Assembly: GCF_900112585.1 (NCBI RefSeq)
Contig: NZ_FOLY01000003.1
Coordinates: 62,001 to 126,000, forward strand
Direction of reading: 5' to 3'
Length of the DNA stretch: 64,000 bases
Origin: Kushneria avicenniae
Lineage (GTDB): Bacteria > Pseudomonadota > Gammaproteobacteria > Pseudomonadales > Halomonadaceae
The notes under the pieces are model-generated. The model was not told the origin of the DNA and did not search any database. It saw only the letters and a list, made by a program, of their open reading frames with translations. The position numbers and the translations under genes are program-made. This document shows positions 27,286 through 38,852 of the stretch, in pieces (position 1 is the stretch's first letter; the number at the start of each line of letters is the position of its first letter).

Positions 27286-28734
27286 TCAGCCCAGCGAAGC
27301 TCCACTGACCAGCATGATCATCGGCTGCGGATAGACCCCGAGCACCAGCACGGCCAGTGCCAGCAGAATGACCATGATGCCGCCGGCACGCTGCCCCCAG
27401 TCGCTGGAGGCGTCATACTCCTCCTCCTCGGTGGGATGCAGATAGAGCATGACCATCACCCGCAGATAGTAATAGAGGCTGATGGCACTGCCGATGATCA
27501 CACCGGCCACCAGCCACCAGAGCTGCGCCTCCACACCGGTTGCCAGCACGTAGAATTTGCCGATGAAGCCTGCCGTCATGGGAATGCCGGCCAGAGACAG
27601 CATCATGACCGTCATGACGGCCGCCAGATAGGGCCGGCGCCAGAACAGGCCGCGATAGAACTTCAATGAGGCCACATCACTGCCCTGCCAGGGGCTGGAG
27701 ACCAGCGCGATGACCCCGAAGGTGGCCAGCGTCGTCGCCACGTAAGTGATCAGATAGATGCCGGTGGTCAGAAGCGCCATGTCGTCGCTGGCGGCCACCA
27801 CGGTCAGCAGATAGCCCAGATGGCCGATGGAGGAGTAGCCCATCAGCCGCTTGATGTTGTCCTGACGCAGCGCCATCAGGTTGCCCACCAGCATCGATAG
27901 AAACGCAATGACCGCCACCATCGTATGCAGACTGGCCATATCGGTGACCGGCGCGCTCATGAACAGACGCATCACAAGCGCAAAGACGGCAATCTTGCTG
28001 ACCGTGGCCAGAAAGGCCGTTACCGGTGCCGGGGCGCCCTCATAGACATCGGCCGTCCAGAGGTGAAACGGTACCAGCGACAGCTTAAAGGCCATCGCGA
28101 TCACCATCATGCCGATGCCCATCAAAAGCCAGCTGGCATGACCACCGCCCTCGGTGAGACGCGCGCCCAGATCGGCGAAGGCCAGCGAGCCCGACTCGGC
28201 ATACAAGAGCGCCATGCCAAAGAGCAGAAAGGCCGAAGCGGCTGCCGACAGCACCATGTACTTGATACCCGACTCCAGGGACAGCCGGGTGCGATAGGCA
28301 TACGCCGCCATGCCGTAGAGCGGCACACTGAGAAGCTCGAGCCCGAAGAACAGCGACAGCAGGTGATCGCTGCCCACCATGGTCAGACCGCCCAGTACCG
28401 AGCAGCCCAGCAGCATGTAGAACTCTTCCTTCTGATCGTCAAAGCCCTCCAGATAGGCATGGGCCAGTGTCGTCGAGGCCAGTCCCGCAATCAGGATCAA
28501 CGCCATGTAGAGCACGGCATAGTTGTCGATCAGCAAAAGCGGCGACACGCGAATCGGCGTGACCGTCAGTACCGCCAGCAGCGAAAAGAGCGCTGCGTTG
28601 AGACCGATCGTGGTCAGCGTGGCAGTCGCAAAATGATGGCGACGCCAGGCAATGCCCAGCATCACCACGATGACCGTGGCGCAGACGATCAGAAGCGGTA
28701 ACAGGGCGATCAGATGTGACAGGGTCAGATTCAT
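27286..28734 (-). CDS. nuoN: NADH-quinone oxidoreductase subunit N
   Basis: This 482-residue polytopic subunit is one of three antiporter-like proton channels of complex I. About 14 hydrophobic segments are visible, with conserved charged residues such as the Glu in LELLSVPLYGM and Lys in GSGIKYMVLS-like sequence (here SGIKYMVLSAA). It is the last gene of the operon, 6 bp after nuoM. Confidence 0.96.
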   Translation of the reverse strand: MNLTLSHLIALLPLLIVCATVIVVMLGIAWRRHHFATATLTTIGLNAALFSLLAVLTVTPIRVSPLLLIDNYAVLYMALILIAGLASTTLAHAYLEGFDDQKEEFYMLLGCSVLGGLTMVGSDHLLSLFFGLELLSVPLYGMAAYAYRTRLSLESGIKYMVLSAAASAFLLFGMALLYAESGSLAFADLGARLTEGGGHASWLLMGIGMMVIAMAFKLSLVPFHLWTADVYEGAPAPVTAFLATVSKIAVFALVMRLFMSAPVTDMASLHTMVAVIAFLSMLVGNLMALRQDNIKRLMGYSSIGHLGYLLTVVAASDDMALLTTGIYLITYVATTLATFGVIALVSSPWQGSDVASLKFYRGLFWRRPYLAAVMTVMMLSLAGIPMTAGFIGKFYVLATGVEAQLWWLVAGVIIGSAISLYYYLRVMVMLYLHPTEEEEYDASSDWGQRAGGIMVILLALAVLVLGVYPQPMIMLVSGASLG

Positions 28735-28740
28735 GTCGGC

Positions 28741-30264
28741 TCAGCCCGCAAACGAAGGTGAAACAGCAAACCAGTGACGCACTTCATGCATCGCGCCCTG
28801 CGAAATATCGAGCACCACCTGGGGGTAGAGCCCCAGCGCAATGGTCAGCACCAGCGTGCCCAGCAGCATCGCGTACTCGCGGCCATCCAGATGCGCGATG
28901 GTGCTCTTCTCGCGCGGCGGGCCCCAGTAGACCCGATGCATCAGAATCAGCGAGTAGACGGCCGACAGCACCAGACCACCACTGGCGATCACCACCACCC
29001 AGGGCGCGACATCAAAGGCCCCGAACAGGATCAGGAACTCGCCGATGAAGTTGCCGGTGCCCGGCATGCCGAGCGAGGCCATGACAAAGGCCAGTGCAAA
29101 GCCCGGCAGCGCCCCCAGCCGGCCGAACAGACCGCCCATCTGACGCATGTCGCGGGTATGCAGACGCTCATAGAGCTGACCGCTGATCATGAACAGTCCC
29201 GCCGCCGAAAACGCATGTGCGACCATCTGCAGGATGACCCCCTGCAGTGCCAGCAGCGTGCCGGAGTAGATACCGATCAGGACAAACCCCATGTGGGAAA
29301 TACTGGAGCAGGCGATCAGGCGCTTGATGTCGGTCTGGGCAAAGGCCAGTACCCCGCCGTAAAAGATGCCGACCAGACCCAGCCCCATCGCGATGGGCGC
29401 AAAGGCCTGCGAGGTTTCCGGAAACAGGGGCAGTGCAAAGCGCAGCAGACCGTAGGCGGCGGTCTTGAGAAGGATGCCGGCCAGATCCACACTGCCCGCC
29501 GTCGGCGCCTGAGCGTGGGCATCCGGCAGCCAGCCGTGCAGCGGCACCACCGGCAGCTTGACGGCAAAGGCGATGAAGAACCCGAGCATCAGCACCCACG
29601 ACATGACGCCGGTGATCGGTGTCTCGCGCAGGATACCGTAATCAAAGGAGAACACCCCGGTCTGGGTGTAGTGCATGAACACCAGCCCCAGAATGGAGAC
29701 CAGCATCAGAAGGCCCGAGGCCTGGGTATAGATAAAGAACTTGATGGCTGCCGACACCGGTGATTTGCCTTCCGATTCATGCCCCCACAGGGCAATCAGG
29801 AAGTACATCGGTACCAGCATCATTTCCCAGAAAAAGAAGAACAGAAACAGGTCAATGGCCAGAAAGACCCCGACCACACCGCCGATCACCCATAGCAGGT
29901 TGAGGTGGAAAAAGCCGATGCGCCGATCGATCTCCTTCCAGGAGCAGACCACCGCCAGAATCCCCAGAAACCCGGTCAGGGTCACCATGATCAGTGACAG
30001 GCCATCGAGCGCCAGATGGAAGGTAATGCCGAAGGCATCGATCCAGGGCAGCTGGAACTGGCTCTGCCATTCGGGCGTATTGCCGACCGCCTGCGACAGG
30101 CTGTAATCACCGCTTACCCACAGGCCGAGTGCCAGCACCAGCAAAAGCACCATGGAGAACAGCGCAATCCAGCGCGGCATGGCCGTATTGGGCCTGATCA
30201 GCTCGAACTGCCAGCACAGCAGCCCCCCGATGAAGGGAATGAGTAATAGCCAGGGCAACATCAT
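28741..30264 (-). CDS. nuoM: NADH-quinone oxidoreductase subunit M
   Basis: This 507-residue antiporter-like complex I subunit has about 14 membrane segments. The key proton-channel Glu is in FFWEMMLVPMYFLI and the Lys in AFAVKLPVVPLHGWLPDAHAQAP, the signature of the family. The ATG at 30264 overlaps the stop of a 37-codon ORF at 30261-30374, an unusual feature upstream of this gene. A weak AAGGA lies 12 nt before the ATG. Confidence 0.97.
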   Translation of the reverse strand: MMLPWLLLIPFIGGLLCWQFELIRPNTAMPRWIALFSMVLLLVLALGLWVSGDYSLSQAVGNTPEWQSQFQLPWIDAFGITFHLALDGLSLIMVTLTGFLGILAVVCSWKEIDRRIGFFHLNLLWVIGGVVGVFLAIDLFLFFFFWEMMLVPMYFLIALWGHESEGKSPVSAAIKFFIYTQASGLLMLVSILGLVFMHYTQTGVFSFDYGILRETPITGVMSWVLMLGFFIAFAVKLPVVPLHGWLPDAHAQAPTAGSVDLAGILLKTAAYGLLRFALPLFPETSQAFAPIAMGLGLVGIFYGGVLAFAQTDIKRLIACSSISHMGFVLIGIYSGTLLALQGVILQMVAHAFSAAGLFMISGQLYERLHTRDMRQMGGLFGRLGALPGFALAFVMASLGMPGTGNFIGEFLILFGAFDVAPWVVVIASGGLVLSAVYSLILMHRVYWGPPREKSTIAHLDGREYAMLLGTLVLTIALGLYPQVVLDISQGAMHEVRHWFAVSPSFAG

Positions 30265-30374
30265 GGCGTGATCGCATCCTTGATCGTGGTTGTAGGCACA
30301 AGAGGCCGGGCAGCCCTGCTACCAGCGGCAGAACGCTTCAGGGTGACGGCCCTGTATCGAGACGACTCGGTCAT
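30261..30374 (-). CDS. Possible 37-residue small protein between nuoL and nuoM
   Basis: The 121-bp gap between nuoL and nuoM is an intact ORF of 37 codons plus stop. It starts with ATG at 30374, 11 bp after the nuoL stop; a GAGAGG Shine-Dalgarno-like sequence ends 7 nt before it. Its TGA overlaps the nuoM start as ATGATG. The predicted peptide is basic and Ser/Ala/Arg/Thr-rich (begins MTESSRYRAVTLKRS) with no membrane segment. It resembles no complex I subunit that I know. It may be a real small protein or only a translational bridge to nuoM; the sequence does not show which. Confidence 0.35.
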   Translation of the reverse strand: MTESSRYRAVTLKRSAAGSRAARPLVPTTTIKDAITP

Positions 30375-30385
30375 GTCAGCGCCTC

Positions 30386-32239
30386 TCATAGCAATAGCAG
30401 AAGCACCAGCATCACGATGGCGCCCCCCGTCATGACCGCGGCGTACCAGCGCAGCCGGCCGCTCTGGGTATCGGACAGGAGCCCGTTGAACATCAGCGCC
30501 AGCCCCGGCCAGAGATTCATCAGGCTGTTGACCCAGTCACGACGATGAAGCCATGCAATAAACAGAAACGGCTTGACCGTGATCCTGTCGTAGAGCCAGT
30601 CGAAGGCGAAGGCGCTGTTGAAAAAACGCCATAGCCGGCTGCCCTCTTTCGTCTGCACCAGCGAGTCCACCAGTCGGCGACGGCCGAGGAACAGTCCCGC
30701 GGCGATGCCCACGCCCACAACGGCCACAATGGCGGCCAGAATCTCGAGCATCAGCTGCACGCTGTGGCCGTACTGACCGCCGGGGCCTGCGGGCAACACG
30801 TTCTCCAGTGGCGGATGAATCATCGCCCCCAGGTAGGTGGACAGCAGCGCCAGCACGATCAGCGGTACGTGATGCGAAAGCCCCCGCCCGGCATGCGGAT
30901 GAATATGCTCACGCCCGTGGAAGACAATAAAGATCATGCGGAAGGTATAGACCGACGTCAGGAAGGCCCCGAACAGCGCCCCGAGCCACAGCCAGGTATG
31001 GCCGTGATCAAAGGCGAGCCACAGGATCTCGTCCTTGGAGTAGAAGCCGGCAGAGATCAGCGGCAGAGCCGACAGCGCCGCGCCCCCGATCAGGAAACAG
31101 GCATAGGGCAGCTTGAGCGTCTTGCGCAGCCCCCCCATTTTGAAGATGTTCTGCTCGTGATGGCAGGCGATGATGACCGACCCCGAAGTGAGAAAGAGCA
31201 GCGCCTTGAAAAAGGCGTGCGTCATCAGGTGGAAGATCGCCACGTCCCAGGCCTGAACGCCGAGCGCCAGAAACATGTAACCGATCTGGCTCATGGTGGA
31301 ATAGGCCAGTACCCGCTTGATATCGGTCTGTGCCAGCGCGGCAAACCCGGCCACCAGCAGCGTCACCATACCGATCAGCCCCACCAGCTCGAGCGTCATC
31401 GGTGCCAGCTCGAAGATCACGTGCGTCCGGGCGATCAGATAGACCCCGGCGGTCACCATGGTGGCGGCGTGGATCAGGGCCGAGACCGGCGTGGGACCGG
31501 CCATCGCATCAGCAAGCCAGGTCTGCAGCGGCAGCTGGGCCGACTTGCCGACCGCCCCGCCCAGCAGCATCAGCGCCGCAAGTTCCGCCATAAGATCACC
31601 CCGGCCCCAGGCCTCGGGCGCCAGACGCAAAAGCTCCTGAATATTGAGCGTGCCGAACTGGGCAAACAGCAAAAACATGCCGATGGCCAGAAACACATCG
31701 CCGATACGGGTGACGATAAAGGCCTTGAAGGCGCACCAGGCGTTGTACTCGCTCTGATAGTAGTAGCCGATCAGCAGATAGCTGCAAAGGCCTACCCCTT
31801 CCCAGCCCAGATAGAGCAGAAAGAGGTTATCGCCCAGCACCAGCAGCAGCATGCTGAACACGAACAGGTTCATGTAGGCAAAAAAGCGCGCAAAACCCGG
31901 GCCGCCTTCGAGATCCTCGCGCATGTACCAGGCTGCGAACAAATGGATCAGAAAGCCGACCCCGGTAATGATGCTGACCATGGTCAGCGACAGGCCGTCC
32001 AGATAGAGCGAGAAGGCCATCCGGAAGTCTTCCACCGCGACCCACTGCCAGAGTGTCTGGGTCACGCCGTCATTGGCGCCACCGTAAAAGGCCACGTTGA
32101 GCCAGACCATGACCAGCGCCGCAAGCCCGACCGAGCCCACGCCGACCGCGCCGGCCAGCCGAATCGGCATGCGCGGGTTGAAGGCCAGGATCAGCGCGCC
32201 CAGCAGCGGAAACAAAGGGGTCAGAAACAGTATATTCAT
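30386..32239 (-). CDS. nuoL: NADH-quinone oxidoreductase subunit L
   Basis: This 617-residue distal antiporter-like subunit has about 16 membrane segments including the long lateral helix and C-terminal anchor. Signatures are [22 protein letters not shown]-like sequence in two parts ([15 protein letters not shown], with the key Glu) and [19 protein letters not shown] (Lys). Its ATG overlaps the nuoK stop by 4 bp. Confidence 0.97.
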   Translation of the reverse strand: MNILFLTPLFPLLGALILAFNPRMPIRLAGAVGVGSVGLAALVMVWLNVAFYGGANDGVTQTLWQWVAVEDFRMAFSLYLDGLSLTMVSIITGVGFLIHLFAAWYMREDLEGGPGFARFFAYMNLFVFSMLLLVLGDNLFLLYLGWEGVGLCSYLLIGYYYQSEYNAWCAFKAFIVTRIGDVFLAIGMFLLFAQFGTLNIQELLRLAPEAWGRGDLMAELAALMLLGGAVGKSAQLPLQTWLADAMAGPTPVSALIHAATMVTAGVYLIARTHVIFELAPMTLELVGLIGMVTLLVAGFAALAQTDIKRVLAYSTMSQIGYMFLALGVQAWDVAIFHLMTHAFFKALLFLTSGSVIIACHHEQNIFKMGGLRKTLKLPYACFLIGGAALSALPLISAGFYSKDEILWLAFDHGHTWLWLGALFGAFLTSVYTFRMIFIVFHGREHIHPHAGRGLSHHVPLIVLALLSTYLGAMIHPPLENVLPAGPGGQYGHSVQLMLEILAAIVAVVGVGIAAGLFLGRRRLVDSLVQTKEGSRLWRFFNSAFAFDWLYDRITVKPFLFIAWLHRRDWVNSLMNLWPGLALMFNGLLSDTQSGRLRWYAAVMTGGAIVMLVLLLLL

Positions 32240-32544
32240 CCTTTCATCTCGCTGGCTGCGTCAATGTCGAGCGTCCTGAACCGGCGCTGCAGCTGGATCA
32301 GAAAGCCCAGCCCGATGCTGGCTTCGGCCGCGGCCAGGGTAATGATCGCAATGAACATGACCTGTCCGTCCGGCTGTCCCCAGTGCATACCGGCGACGAT
32401 GAAGGCAAGTCCTGTAGCGTTCATCATGATCTCGAGACTCATCAGAATGAACAGCAGGTTGCGCCGCACCAGCAGTCCCGCCAGCCCCATGACAAACAGA
32501 ATGGCGGCCAGCGCCATGCCGTGTTCCAGTGGAATACCGCTCAT
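32236..32544 (-). CDS. nuoK: NADH-quinone oxidoreductase subunit K
   Basis: This 102-residue membrane subunit has three helices. The two buried glutamates of the E-channel lie in [13 protein letters not shown] (about 36) and [12 protein letters not shown] (about 72). It overlaps nuoL and nuoJ by 4 bp each. Confidence 0.97.
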   Translation of the reverse strand: MSGIPLEHGMALAAILFVMGLAGLLVRRNLLFILMSLEIMMNATGLAFIVAGMHWGQPDGQVMFIAIITLAAAEASIGLGFLIQLQRRFRTLDIDAASEMKG

Positions 32545-33107
32545 GACTGCCTCCCTTCGTCGTTGCCGGCCGGTGCCCGCTGCACGCTTTCGTTCATGTC
32601 ACGCTCAAGCTGAGGCTCGTCGTTGCGGCCGATGTGCGAGGCGGCAATCAACGCCGCCAGCAGCAGCATCGCTGCCAGTTCCACCGCCAGAAGATAGGGA
32701 CCGAACATTCGGGTGCCGACTTCTCTGGCGCTGAGTTCCTCACCGGAGATCGTGCCGATGCCACCGCCGTGCCAGAAGGAGAACACCAGCACGAGCAGAA
32801 GGAGAGCGGCCATGATCGAGGGTCCCACCCAGATGCGCGGGGCCAGCCAGCGGCGCTCCTGATCGGCGGTCTGACTGCCCAGATTGAGCATCATGACCAC
32901 GAAGACAAAAAGCACCATGATGGCCCCGGCGTAGACGATGACCTCAAGGGCAGCAGCAAAGGGCGCGCCGAGGCTGTAGAAGACCACGGCCACGGCCAGC
33001 AGCGAGATGATCAGATACAGCAGCGCATGCACGGCATTGGTGTGCGTGATCACGCGAAAGGTGGCAACAATGGCGACCAGTGCGGCCAGATAAAAAGCAA
33101 TTTCCAC
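32541..33107 (-). CDS. nuoJ: NADH-quinone oxidoreductase subunit J
   Basis: This 188-residue membrane subunit has five helices. The conserved [20 protein letters not shown] stretch (about 55-74), which contains the helix that becomes a pi-bulge in complex I, is intact. The C-terminal tail after the last helix is hydrophilic. It overlaps nuoK by 4 bp and follows nuoI by 27 bp. Confidence 0.96.
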   Translation of the reverse strand: MEIAFYLAALVAIVATFRVITHTNAVHALLYLIISLLAVAVVFYSLGAPFAAALEVIVYAGAIMVLFVFVVMMLNLGSQTADQERRWLAPRIWVGPSIMAALLLLVLVFSFWHGGGIGTISGEELSAREVGTRMFGPYLLAVELAAMLLLAALIAASHIGRNDEPQLERDMNESVQRAPAGNDEGRQS

Positions 33108-33134
33108 GACGAACTCCCCGATGCTGCCTGCGCC

Positions 33135-33683
33135 CTAGGGCAGAAGCGTTTTGACGTCGACCGGCTCGGCCTCGTTTTGCGCCGCGCCCTTGGGCTTGCC
33201 GGCTACCGACAGGCCCGCGACACGATAGAAATTGTAGTTGTGATCCTTGCCGGGCCCCGAAATCAGCAGGTCACGCTTTTCAAAAACCAGCTCCTGACGG
33301 TTGTACTCGCCGAGCTCGAAGTCCGGCGTCAGCTGGATGGCCGAGGTGGGACAGGCCTCCTCGCACAGACCGCAGAAGATGCAGCGGGAAAAGTTGATAC
33401 GAAAGAACTCCGGATACCAGCGGCCGTCTTCCTTCTCCCCCTTCTGCAGCGAAATACAGGCCACCGGGCAGGCCACGGCACACAGGTTGCAGGCCACGCA
33501 GCGCTCTTCGCCGTCGGGGTCGCGCGTCAGCACGATGCGCCCACGATAGCGTGGCGGCAGATAGGGCTGCTCTTCCGGGTAGTTGAGCGTTTCACGCTTG
33601 TGAAAGGCGTGCTTGAACACCATCCAGCCGGTGCGCAGCTGCGTCCCGGTGCCGGTCACTACCTTGATGATCGAATGCAGCAT
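33135..33683 (-). CDS. nuoI: NADH-quinone oxidoreductase subunit I (2 x [4Fe-4S])
   Basis: This 182-residue peripheral-arm subunit carries clusters N6a and N6b. Two ferredoxin motifs are complete: [17 protein letters not shown] and [16 protein letters not shown]. The N-terminal amphipathic segment seats it on the membrane arm next to NuoH, encoded 34 bp upstream. Confidence 0.97.
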   Translation of the reverse strand: MLHSIIKVVTGTGTQLRTGWMVFKHAFHKRETLNYPEEQPYLPPRYRGRIVLTRDPDGEERCVACNLCAVACPVACISLQKGEKEDGRWYPEFFRINFSRCIFCGLCEEACPTSAIQLTPDFELGEYNRQELVFEKRDLLISGPGKDHNYNFYRVAGLSVAGKPKGAAQNEAEPVDVKTLLP

Positions 33684-33717
33684 GTTTTCTGCCTCGTTCG
33701 TTGTTCAGTGAAGGGAC

Positions 33718-34695
33718 TCAGGCCGTCAGCAGGACAACCGCCCCGGTCACCAGAAGATTGATCAGCGTCAGTGGCAGACAGAACTTCCACCCGAACTGCA
33801 TCACGCGGTCATAGCGCGGGCGTGGCAGGGCCGCGCGCGCCAGAACAAACAGCATGATGAAAAAGGACGTCTTGAGCAGGAACCAGACGATCGGCGGCAG
33901 CAGCGGACCATGCCACCCGCCCATGAACAGGGTGGTCAAAAGCGCCGAAATCAGCACGATGCCCACGTATTCACCGATGAAGAACATGCCGAACTTCATG
34001 CTCGAATATTCCACGTGGTAACCGTCAGCGATCTCCTGCTCCGCCTCGGGCTGGTCAAACGGCGCCCGGTGGGTGACGGCAACGCCGGCAATCAGAAAGG
34101 TCAGAAAGCCGAAGAACTGCGGCACGATATACCAGAGCCCCTCCTGGCCGTTGACGATGTCGCGCATGTTGAACGATCCCGTCATCGCCACGATCCCCAT
34201 CAGCGAGAGCCCCATGAAGACCTCATAGGAGAGTGTCTGCGCCGAGGCGCGCATGGCGCCGATCAGGGCGTACTTGTTGGCGCTGGCATAGCCGCCAAAG
34301 AGCACCGCATAGACGTTGATGCCGGCCATGGCGAAGAAGAACAGCAGCCCGATGTTGAGATCGGCCACGCCCCAGGTGGGCGTGATGGGAATGATCAGAA
34401 ACGACAGCAGCAGCGAGGCAAAGGCGATGGCCGGCGCCAGCACGAAGAGCTTGCGATCGGCAAAGGGCGGAATCCAGTCTTCCTTGAAAAAGATCTTGAT
34501 CATGTCCGCAATCAGCTGCCCCGCCCCGAACGGCCCGACCCGATTGGGCCCATGGCGATCCTGCCAGAGCCCCAGCAGGCGCCGCTCGATGACGGTCAGA
34601 AAGGCGCCGCTGAGTACGGCGGCCAGCAGAATCACGATCGACTTCAAAACGCCGATCGTGATGGCAAGCAGCACATCGGTACTCATCCAGCTCAT
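33718..34695 (-). CDS. nuoH: NADH-quinone oxidoreductase subunit H
   Basis: This 325-residue membrane subunit forms the quinone-entry site with NuoB/NuoD. The conserved [20 protein letters not shown] (about 44-63) and the acidic loop [20 protein letters not shown] are intact. The frame is open to 34725, but the ATG at 34695 overlaps the nuoG stop as ATGA and has GGAGGT 6 nt upstream, and it gives the standard length. Confidence 0.97.
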   Translation of the reverse strand: MSWMSTDVLLAITIGVLKSIVILLAAVLSGAFLTVIERRLLGLWQDRHGPNRVGPFGAGQLIADMIKIFFKEDWIPPFADRKLFVLAPAIAFASLLLSFLIIPITPTWGVADLNIGLLFFFAMAGINVYAVLFGGYASANKYALIGAMRASAQTLSYEVFMGLSLMGIVAMTGSFNMRDIVNGQEGLWYIVPQFFGFLTFLIAGVAVTHRAPFDQPEAEQEIADGYHVEYSSMKFGMFFIGEYVGIVLISALLTTLFMGGWHGPLLPPIVWFLLKTSFFIMLFVLARAALPRPRYDRVMQFGWKFCLPLTLINLLVTGAVVLLTA

Positions 34696-37433
34696 GCGCT
34701 GACCTCCACAGTGACAGTGGCACATTCACCGGCAAGCCCGCGCGGAATGCCCGGCAGCTGCGGCAGACCGATCAATCCGGCGCGCATGTCGCGACTGACG
34801 CGCACCGGCAGATGCAGCTGGTGACCTGACGTCTGCAGGTAGACCGATTCGCCCGGTGCGACACCCAGCCGGTCGGCATCCTCCTGACCCAGCACCACGA
34901 AGGACTCGCTCATGCGCGCCTGAATGGGCTCGGCACGCGCCGACATCTCCTCACCGCCAAAGAGCTGCGGCAGGGTCACAACGTACCAGCAGTCATCGCG
35001 CGGCTCGTAGGTCTCCGGAATGTCGGTAAACCAGTCACGGGGGCGACTCTCGAGGCGCTGCTGATCGAAGAGTCGAATCCCCGGATCCCCGGCGCTCAGA
35101 TGGCCACCGACCTCGTCCTGAAACTTGTTCCACGCCTGTGGCGAGTTCCAGCCCGGCGCCCAGGCAAAGGCGACCTGCGAACGGGGTTCACCGTAGCCGC
35201 TGTAGCCCTCCATCGAGAAGGCGAAAGCGGAATCCGTGTCCTGCGGGGCGCGGGGTTCGTGGACGCTAAGATTGGCGCGCATGGCGGTGCGACCACTTGA
35301 ACGGTGTGGCGAGCGGGCCAGCTTCTGTCCGCGAATACGAAACGAGGCGCTGGGCGCGGCATTGAGAATGCCGACCATTTCGGGATGCACCCGTGCGCAG
35401 TCGGCCGTCACGTCATCGATCTGAGTCCAGTCGACGCCGCGCCCTTCCATGGTGGTGTGCAGCGCATGCAGCCAGCGCCAGCTCTCATGGGTCAGGTCGT
35501 TGGGGCGGTAATAGCCCGGGTCGTAGACCTGAAAGAAGCGCTGGGCGCGACCCTCGTGACTGACCAGCGTCCCGTCGCCCTCGGCAAAGGTCGCTGCCGG
35601 CAGCGCCAGGTGGGCTCGTTCAAGGGTAGGCGTGCGCTGATGGTCGATGACCACCAGTGTCTCGACCGCCTTCAGCGCCTGGTCGATCGTGCTGCTGGCC
35701 AGCCGCTGGTACAGATCGTTTTCCAGAATGACGGCCGCATCGGCGCGAGCCTCGCCGCCCTGCAGGCTCTCAAGCGCCCACTCCAGAGAGTGACCGCCCA
35801 GCATGGTCAGACCGGTGCTATTGGCCTCACCGCTGATCAGCGACACCGACGGCGCTTTTCCAACCGTATTCAGTGCCTTCGCCAGATTGGCCGCCGCCTG
35901 CAGCACGGCGGTGCTGCCAAGGCTGGTGCCGGAGATGATCAACGGCCTTTCGGCGCCCTTGAGCGCCTCGGCCATGGACTCGACCAGCGCCCGCGCGGTG
36001 TCATCCATATCCTCGATGGCGGGCGCGGCAGGTGCCAGCGCGTGGGCCAGTGCCTGACCAAGCCGGGCAATCTCTTCCGGCGCGCCGTGCCAAGTATCAC
36101 GGGCGATGTCATCCAGCCGCGTTTCGGTCAACGAGGCGATAAAGACCGGACGGGTACGGCCCTGACGCAGCGTATGCACCGCGTTGGCATTCCACGCCGG
36201 AATGCCGTTGGCCTCGGCCATTTCTTCACCGCGGCCGTTGGCCGCCTGGCGTACGGCCAGCGCCACACGCGCCGCGCTCTGGATCAGATCCTCACCCAGC
36301 ACGATCACCGCATCGTGATCCTCGATCTCGCGCATGGACGGGATGTGCCAGTGCCCTTCGCGCTGGAGTGTCTGGATCAGCTCGAGACACTCGAGCTCGC
36401 GATGGGCGATACCGGTCGAGAAGTTGTCAGCCCCGACCAGCTCGCGCAGCAGGTGGTTGCTTTCAAGGCTGGCGCGCGGCGAGCCGATGCCGATCACCCG
36501 CCGGCTGCCCTTCAGACGCTCGGCCGTGCGATCCAGCGCGTCATCAACGCCCAAAAGCTCGGGCTCGTGATCTCCGGTACGCTGGGTCGGCTGCTGCGGG
36601 CGATCGCTTCGATTGACGTAGCCGTAGCCAAAGCGGCCGCGGTCACACAGGAAATAGTGGTTCACGTCGCCGTTGTAGCGGTTTTCGATCCGGCGCACCT
36701 CGCCGTAGCGCTCACCCGGGCTGGTATTGCAGCCGCTGGAACACTGATGGCAGATGCTGGGCGCAAACTGCATGTCCCACTTGCGCGTATAGTGCTCGGA
36801 GTGGGTGCGGTCGGTGAACACGCCGGTCGGGCAGACCTCGGTCAGGTTGCCGGAGAACTCGTTTTCCAGCGTGCCGTCTACCGTACGACCGAAATAGATG
36901 TTTTCGTGGGCCCCGAAGGCGCCAAGATCTTCGCCGCCGGCGTAATCCTTGTAAAAACGCACGCAGCGATAGCAGGTAATGCAGCGGTTCATCTCATGGC
37001 CGATGAAGGGGCCGAGATACTGATTCCTGTGGGTGCGCTTCTTGAAGCGATAGCGGCGACGGTCGTGGCCGGTCATGACCGTCATGTCCTGCAGATGACA
37101 GTGGCCGCCCTCTTCGCAGACCGGGCAGTCGTGCGGGTGGTTGGTCATCAGCCACTCGATGACGCTGGCGCGAAAGGCCTTCGCTTCCTCGTCATCGATC
37201 GAAATATACGAATCGTCCTTGATCGGCGCCATGCAGGACATGACCAGCATGCCGCGCTCGTCGTCGGCGTCCTTGTACTGCTTGACCGCGCACTGGCGGC
37301 AGGCACCGACGCTGCCCAGCGCCGGATGCCAGCAGAAATAGGGAATATCGAGGCCCAGCGACAGGCAGGCGTGCAGCAGATTGTCACTGCCGTCGACCTC
37401 GTAGTCCTTTCCGTCTACATGAATGGTTGCCAT
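34692..37433 (-). CDS. nuoG: NADH-quinone oxidoreductase subunit G
   Basis: This 913-residue peripheral subunit has an N-terminal [2Fe-2S] N1b domain ([18 protein letters not shown]), the His-ligated N5 cluster ([16 protein letters not shown]), N4 ([10 protein letters not shown] and EVCPTG) and the extra N7 cluster set (CHQCSSGCN with a later Cys in FLCDRGRFG). It then has a molybdopterin-oxidoreductase-like domain without cofactor function. Presence of the N7 ligands matches the long NuoG type of E. coli. It overlaps nuoH by 4 bp. Confidence 0.97.
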   Translation of the reverse strand: MATIHVDGKDYEVDGSDNLLHACLSLGLDIPYFCWHPALGSVGACRQCAVKQYKDADDERGMLVMSCMAPIKDDSYISIDDEEAKAFRASVIEWLMTNHPHDCPVCEEGGHCHLQDMTVMTGHDRRRYRFKKRTHRNQYLGPFIGHEMNRCITCYRCVRFYKDYAGGEDLGAFGAHENIYFGRTVDGTLENEFSGNLTEVCPTGVFTDRTHSEHYTRKWDMQFAPSICHQCSSGCNTSPGERYGEVRRIENRYNGDVNHYFLCDRGRFGYGYVNRSDRPQQPTQRTGDHEPELLGVDDALDRTAERLKGSRRVIGIGSPRASLESNHLLRELVGADNFSTGIAHRELECLELIQTLQREGHWHIPSMREIEDHDAVIVLGEDLIQSAARVALAVRQAANGRGEEMAEANGIPAWNANAVHTLRQGRTRPVFIASLTETRLDDIARDTWHGAPEEIARLGQALAHALAPAAPAIEDMDDTARALVESMAEALKGAERPLIISGTSLGSTAVLQAAANLAKALNTVGKAPSVSLISGEANSTGLTMLGGHSLEWALESLQGGEARADAAVILENDLYQRLASSTIDQALKAVETLVVIDHQRTPTLERAHLALPAATFAEGDGTLVSHEGRAQRFFQVYDPGYYRPNDLTHESWRWLHALHTTMEGRGVDWTQIDDVTADCARVHPEMVGILNAAPSASFRIRGQKLARSPHRSSGRTAMRANLSVHEPRAPQDTDSAFAFSMEGYSGYGEPRSQVAFAWAPGWNSPQAWNKFQDEVGGHLSAGDPGIRLFDQQRLESRPRDWFTDIPETYEPRDDCWYVVTLPQLFGGEEMSARAEPIQARMSESFVVLGQEDADRLGVAPGESVYLQTSGHQLHLPVRVSRDMRAGLIGLPQLPGIPRGLAGECATVTVEVSA

Positions 37434-37457
37434 GAAGCTTGCCTTTTGCCTGTCACG

Positions 37458-37480
37458 GCCCGGCAGTCACCGGGCTTTTT
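37458..37480. other. Hairpin in the nuoF-nuoG spacer
   Basis: GCCCGG / CCGGGC (6-nt loop) lies in the 81-bp gap between nuoF and nuoG. On the plus strand it is followed by five T, so it could stop antisense transcription; in nuo mRNA it may be a processing or stability hairpin. Confidence 0.4.
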
Positions 37481-37514
37481 GATCGTTATGCCACTCGTCT
37501 GGTACTGCCCGCGC

Positions 37515-38852
37515 CTACACCGACCCGACCGGAATCGGCTCGGCGTGCGCCTTGTGCTGCGCATGTCGAATGCCGGCCTCGAACTCATGTCGAAAATGCT
37601 CGATGGCGGTCTCCAGTGGCATCGCCGCGCCCGGTGCGTGGGCACAAAATGTCTTGCCGGGACCAATGTCATGGGCCAGCGCCACCAGCATATCGATATC
37701 GCCCTCTTCACCTTCGCCGCGCTCAATGGCGCGCAGAAGTTTCACGCTCCAGGGCAGTCCGTCACGACACGGCGTGCACCAGCCACAGGATTCACGAGCG
37801 AAAAACTCTTCGAGGTTACGGGTCAGCGACACCACGCTCTGGTTGTGGGCCACTACGGTCATCAGCCCGGTCCCCAGACGACTGCCGGCCTTGCCGATGG
37901 CATCAAACTCCAGCGGCAGCTCGAGGTGTTCCGGCAGTAAAAAGCCGGTGCTGCCGCCACCCGGCAGCCAGGTCTTGAGCTCAAGCCCATCACGCATACC
38001 GCCGGCCATGTCCAGCAGCTCGGCGCCGCTCACGCCCATCGGCAGCTCGACCAGCCCGGGGCGTTTCACTCGACCGGACACACCGAAGATCTTGGTGCCG
38101 CCATCCTCGCTGCGCCCACCTGAAAGATTCTGATACCACTCGCCGCCATGCAGGGCGATGGCCGGCACGTTGCACAGTGTCTCGACGTTATTGACCACAG
38201 TGGGCTTGCCCCAGGCCCCGCTCTGTCCCGGAAAGGGCGGCTTGGAGCGCGGATTGGCGCGGCGGCCTTCCAGCGAGTTGATCAGCGCGGTCTCTTCACC
38301 GCAGATATAGCGCCCGGCGCCGGTGTGCAAGAAGATGTCGAAGTCAAAATCGCTGTCGCACACCTTCGGGCCCAGAATGCCGGCCTCGCGGGCTTCAGCA
38401 AGCGCCCTTTCGATTCGTTCGGCGGCCAGCACATACTCACCGCGCAGAAAGATGTACCCCATGCGTGCGTTGTTGGCGTAGCCGGCCAGAATCATGCCTT
38501 CGATCAGCAGATGGGGAATCTCCTCCATCAGCATGCGGTCCTTGAAGGTGCCCGGCTCCATCTCGTCGGCGTTGCAGACGATGTAGCCGCGAGGATGGTC
38601 CTCACCACGCGCCGTCAGGCTCCACTTGGTGCCGGCGGAGAAACCGCCGCCGCCGCGACCGCGCAGGTTGGCGGTCTTCATGTTCTCGATCAGATCATCC
38701 GGTGACAGGTCGCGCAGCGTGGTGCGCAGCGCCTCATAACCGTCCTTTTGCTGGAATTCGGCCAGATCGACGTAGCCGCGATCCTCGCGCAGACGATAGG
38801 TCAACGGATGAGTTTCGCCATTGGTGCTGGTAGAGAAGAGATGACTGGTCAT
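37515..38852 (-). CDS. nuoF: NADH-quinone oxidoreductase subunit F (FMN, NADH site)
   Basis: This 445-residue subunit binds NADH and FMN and carries cluster N3. The glycine-rich nucleotide site [13 protein letters not shown] (about 65), [32 protein letters not shown] and the cluster ligands [11 protein letters not shown] with the later Cys in [11 protein letters not shown] are present. It overlaps nuoE by 4 bp. Confidence 0.97.
   Translation of the reverse strand: MTSHLFSTSTNGETHPLTYRLREDRGYVDLAEFQQKDGYEALRTTLRDLSPDDLIENMKTANLRGRGGGGFSAGTKWSLTARGEDHPRGYIVCNADEMEPGTFKDRMLMEEIPHLLIEGMILAGYANNARMGYIFLRGEYVLAAERIERALAEAREAGILGPKVCDSDFDFDIFLHTGAGRYICGEETALINSLEGRRANPRSKPPFPGQSGAWGKPTVVNNVETLCNVPAIALHGGEWYQNLSGGRSEDGGTKIFGVSGRVKRPGLVELPMGVSGAELLDMAGGMRDGLELKTWLPGGGSTGFLLPEHLELPLEFDAIGKAGSRLGTGLMTVVAHNQSVVSLTRNLEEFFARESCGWCTPCRDGLPWSVKLLRAIERGEGEEGDIDMLVALAHDIGPGKTFCAHAPGAAMPLETAIEHFRHEFEAGIRHAQHKAHAEPIPVGSV

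Noticed and set aside
30764-32734. 656-codon plus-strand open frame opposite nuoL/nuoK/nuoJ
   Set aside because: It is the antisense of membrane-protein genes, giving a hydrophilic Gln/His/Arg-rich product without domains.
35304-37940. 878-codon plus-strand open frame opposite nuoG and nuoF
   Set aside because: It is antisense to intact Fe-S subunits with all ligands present and has no recognisable motif.
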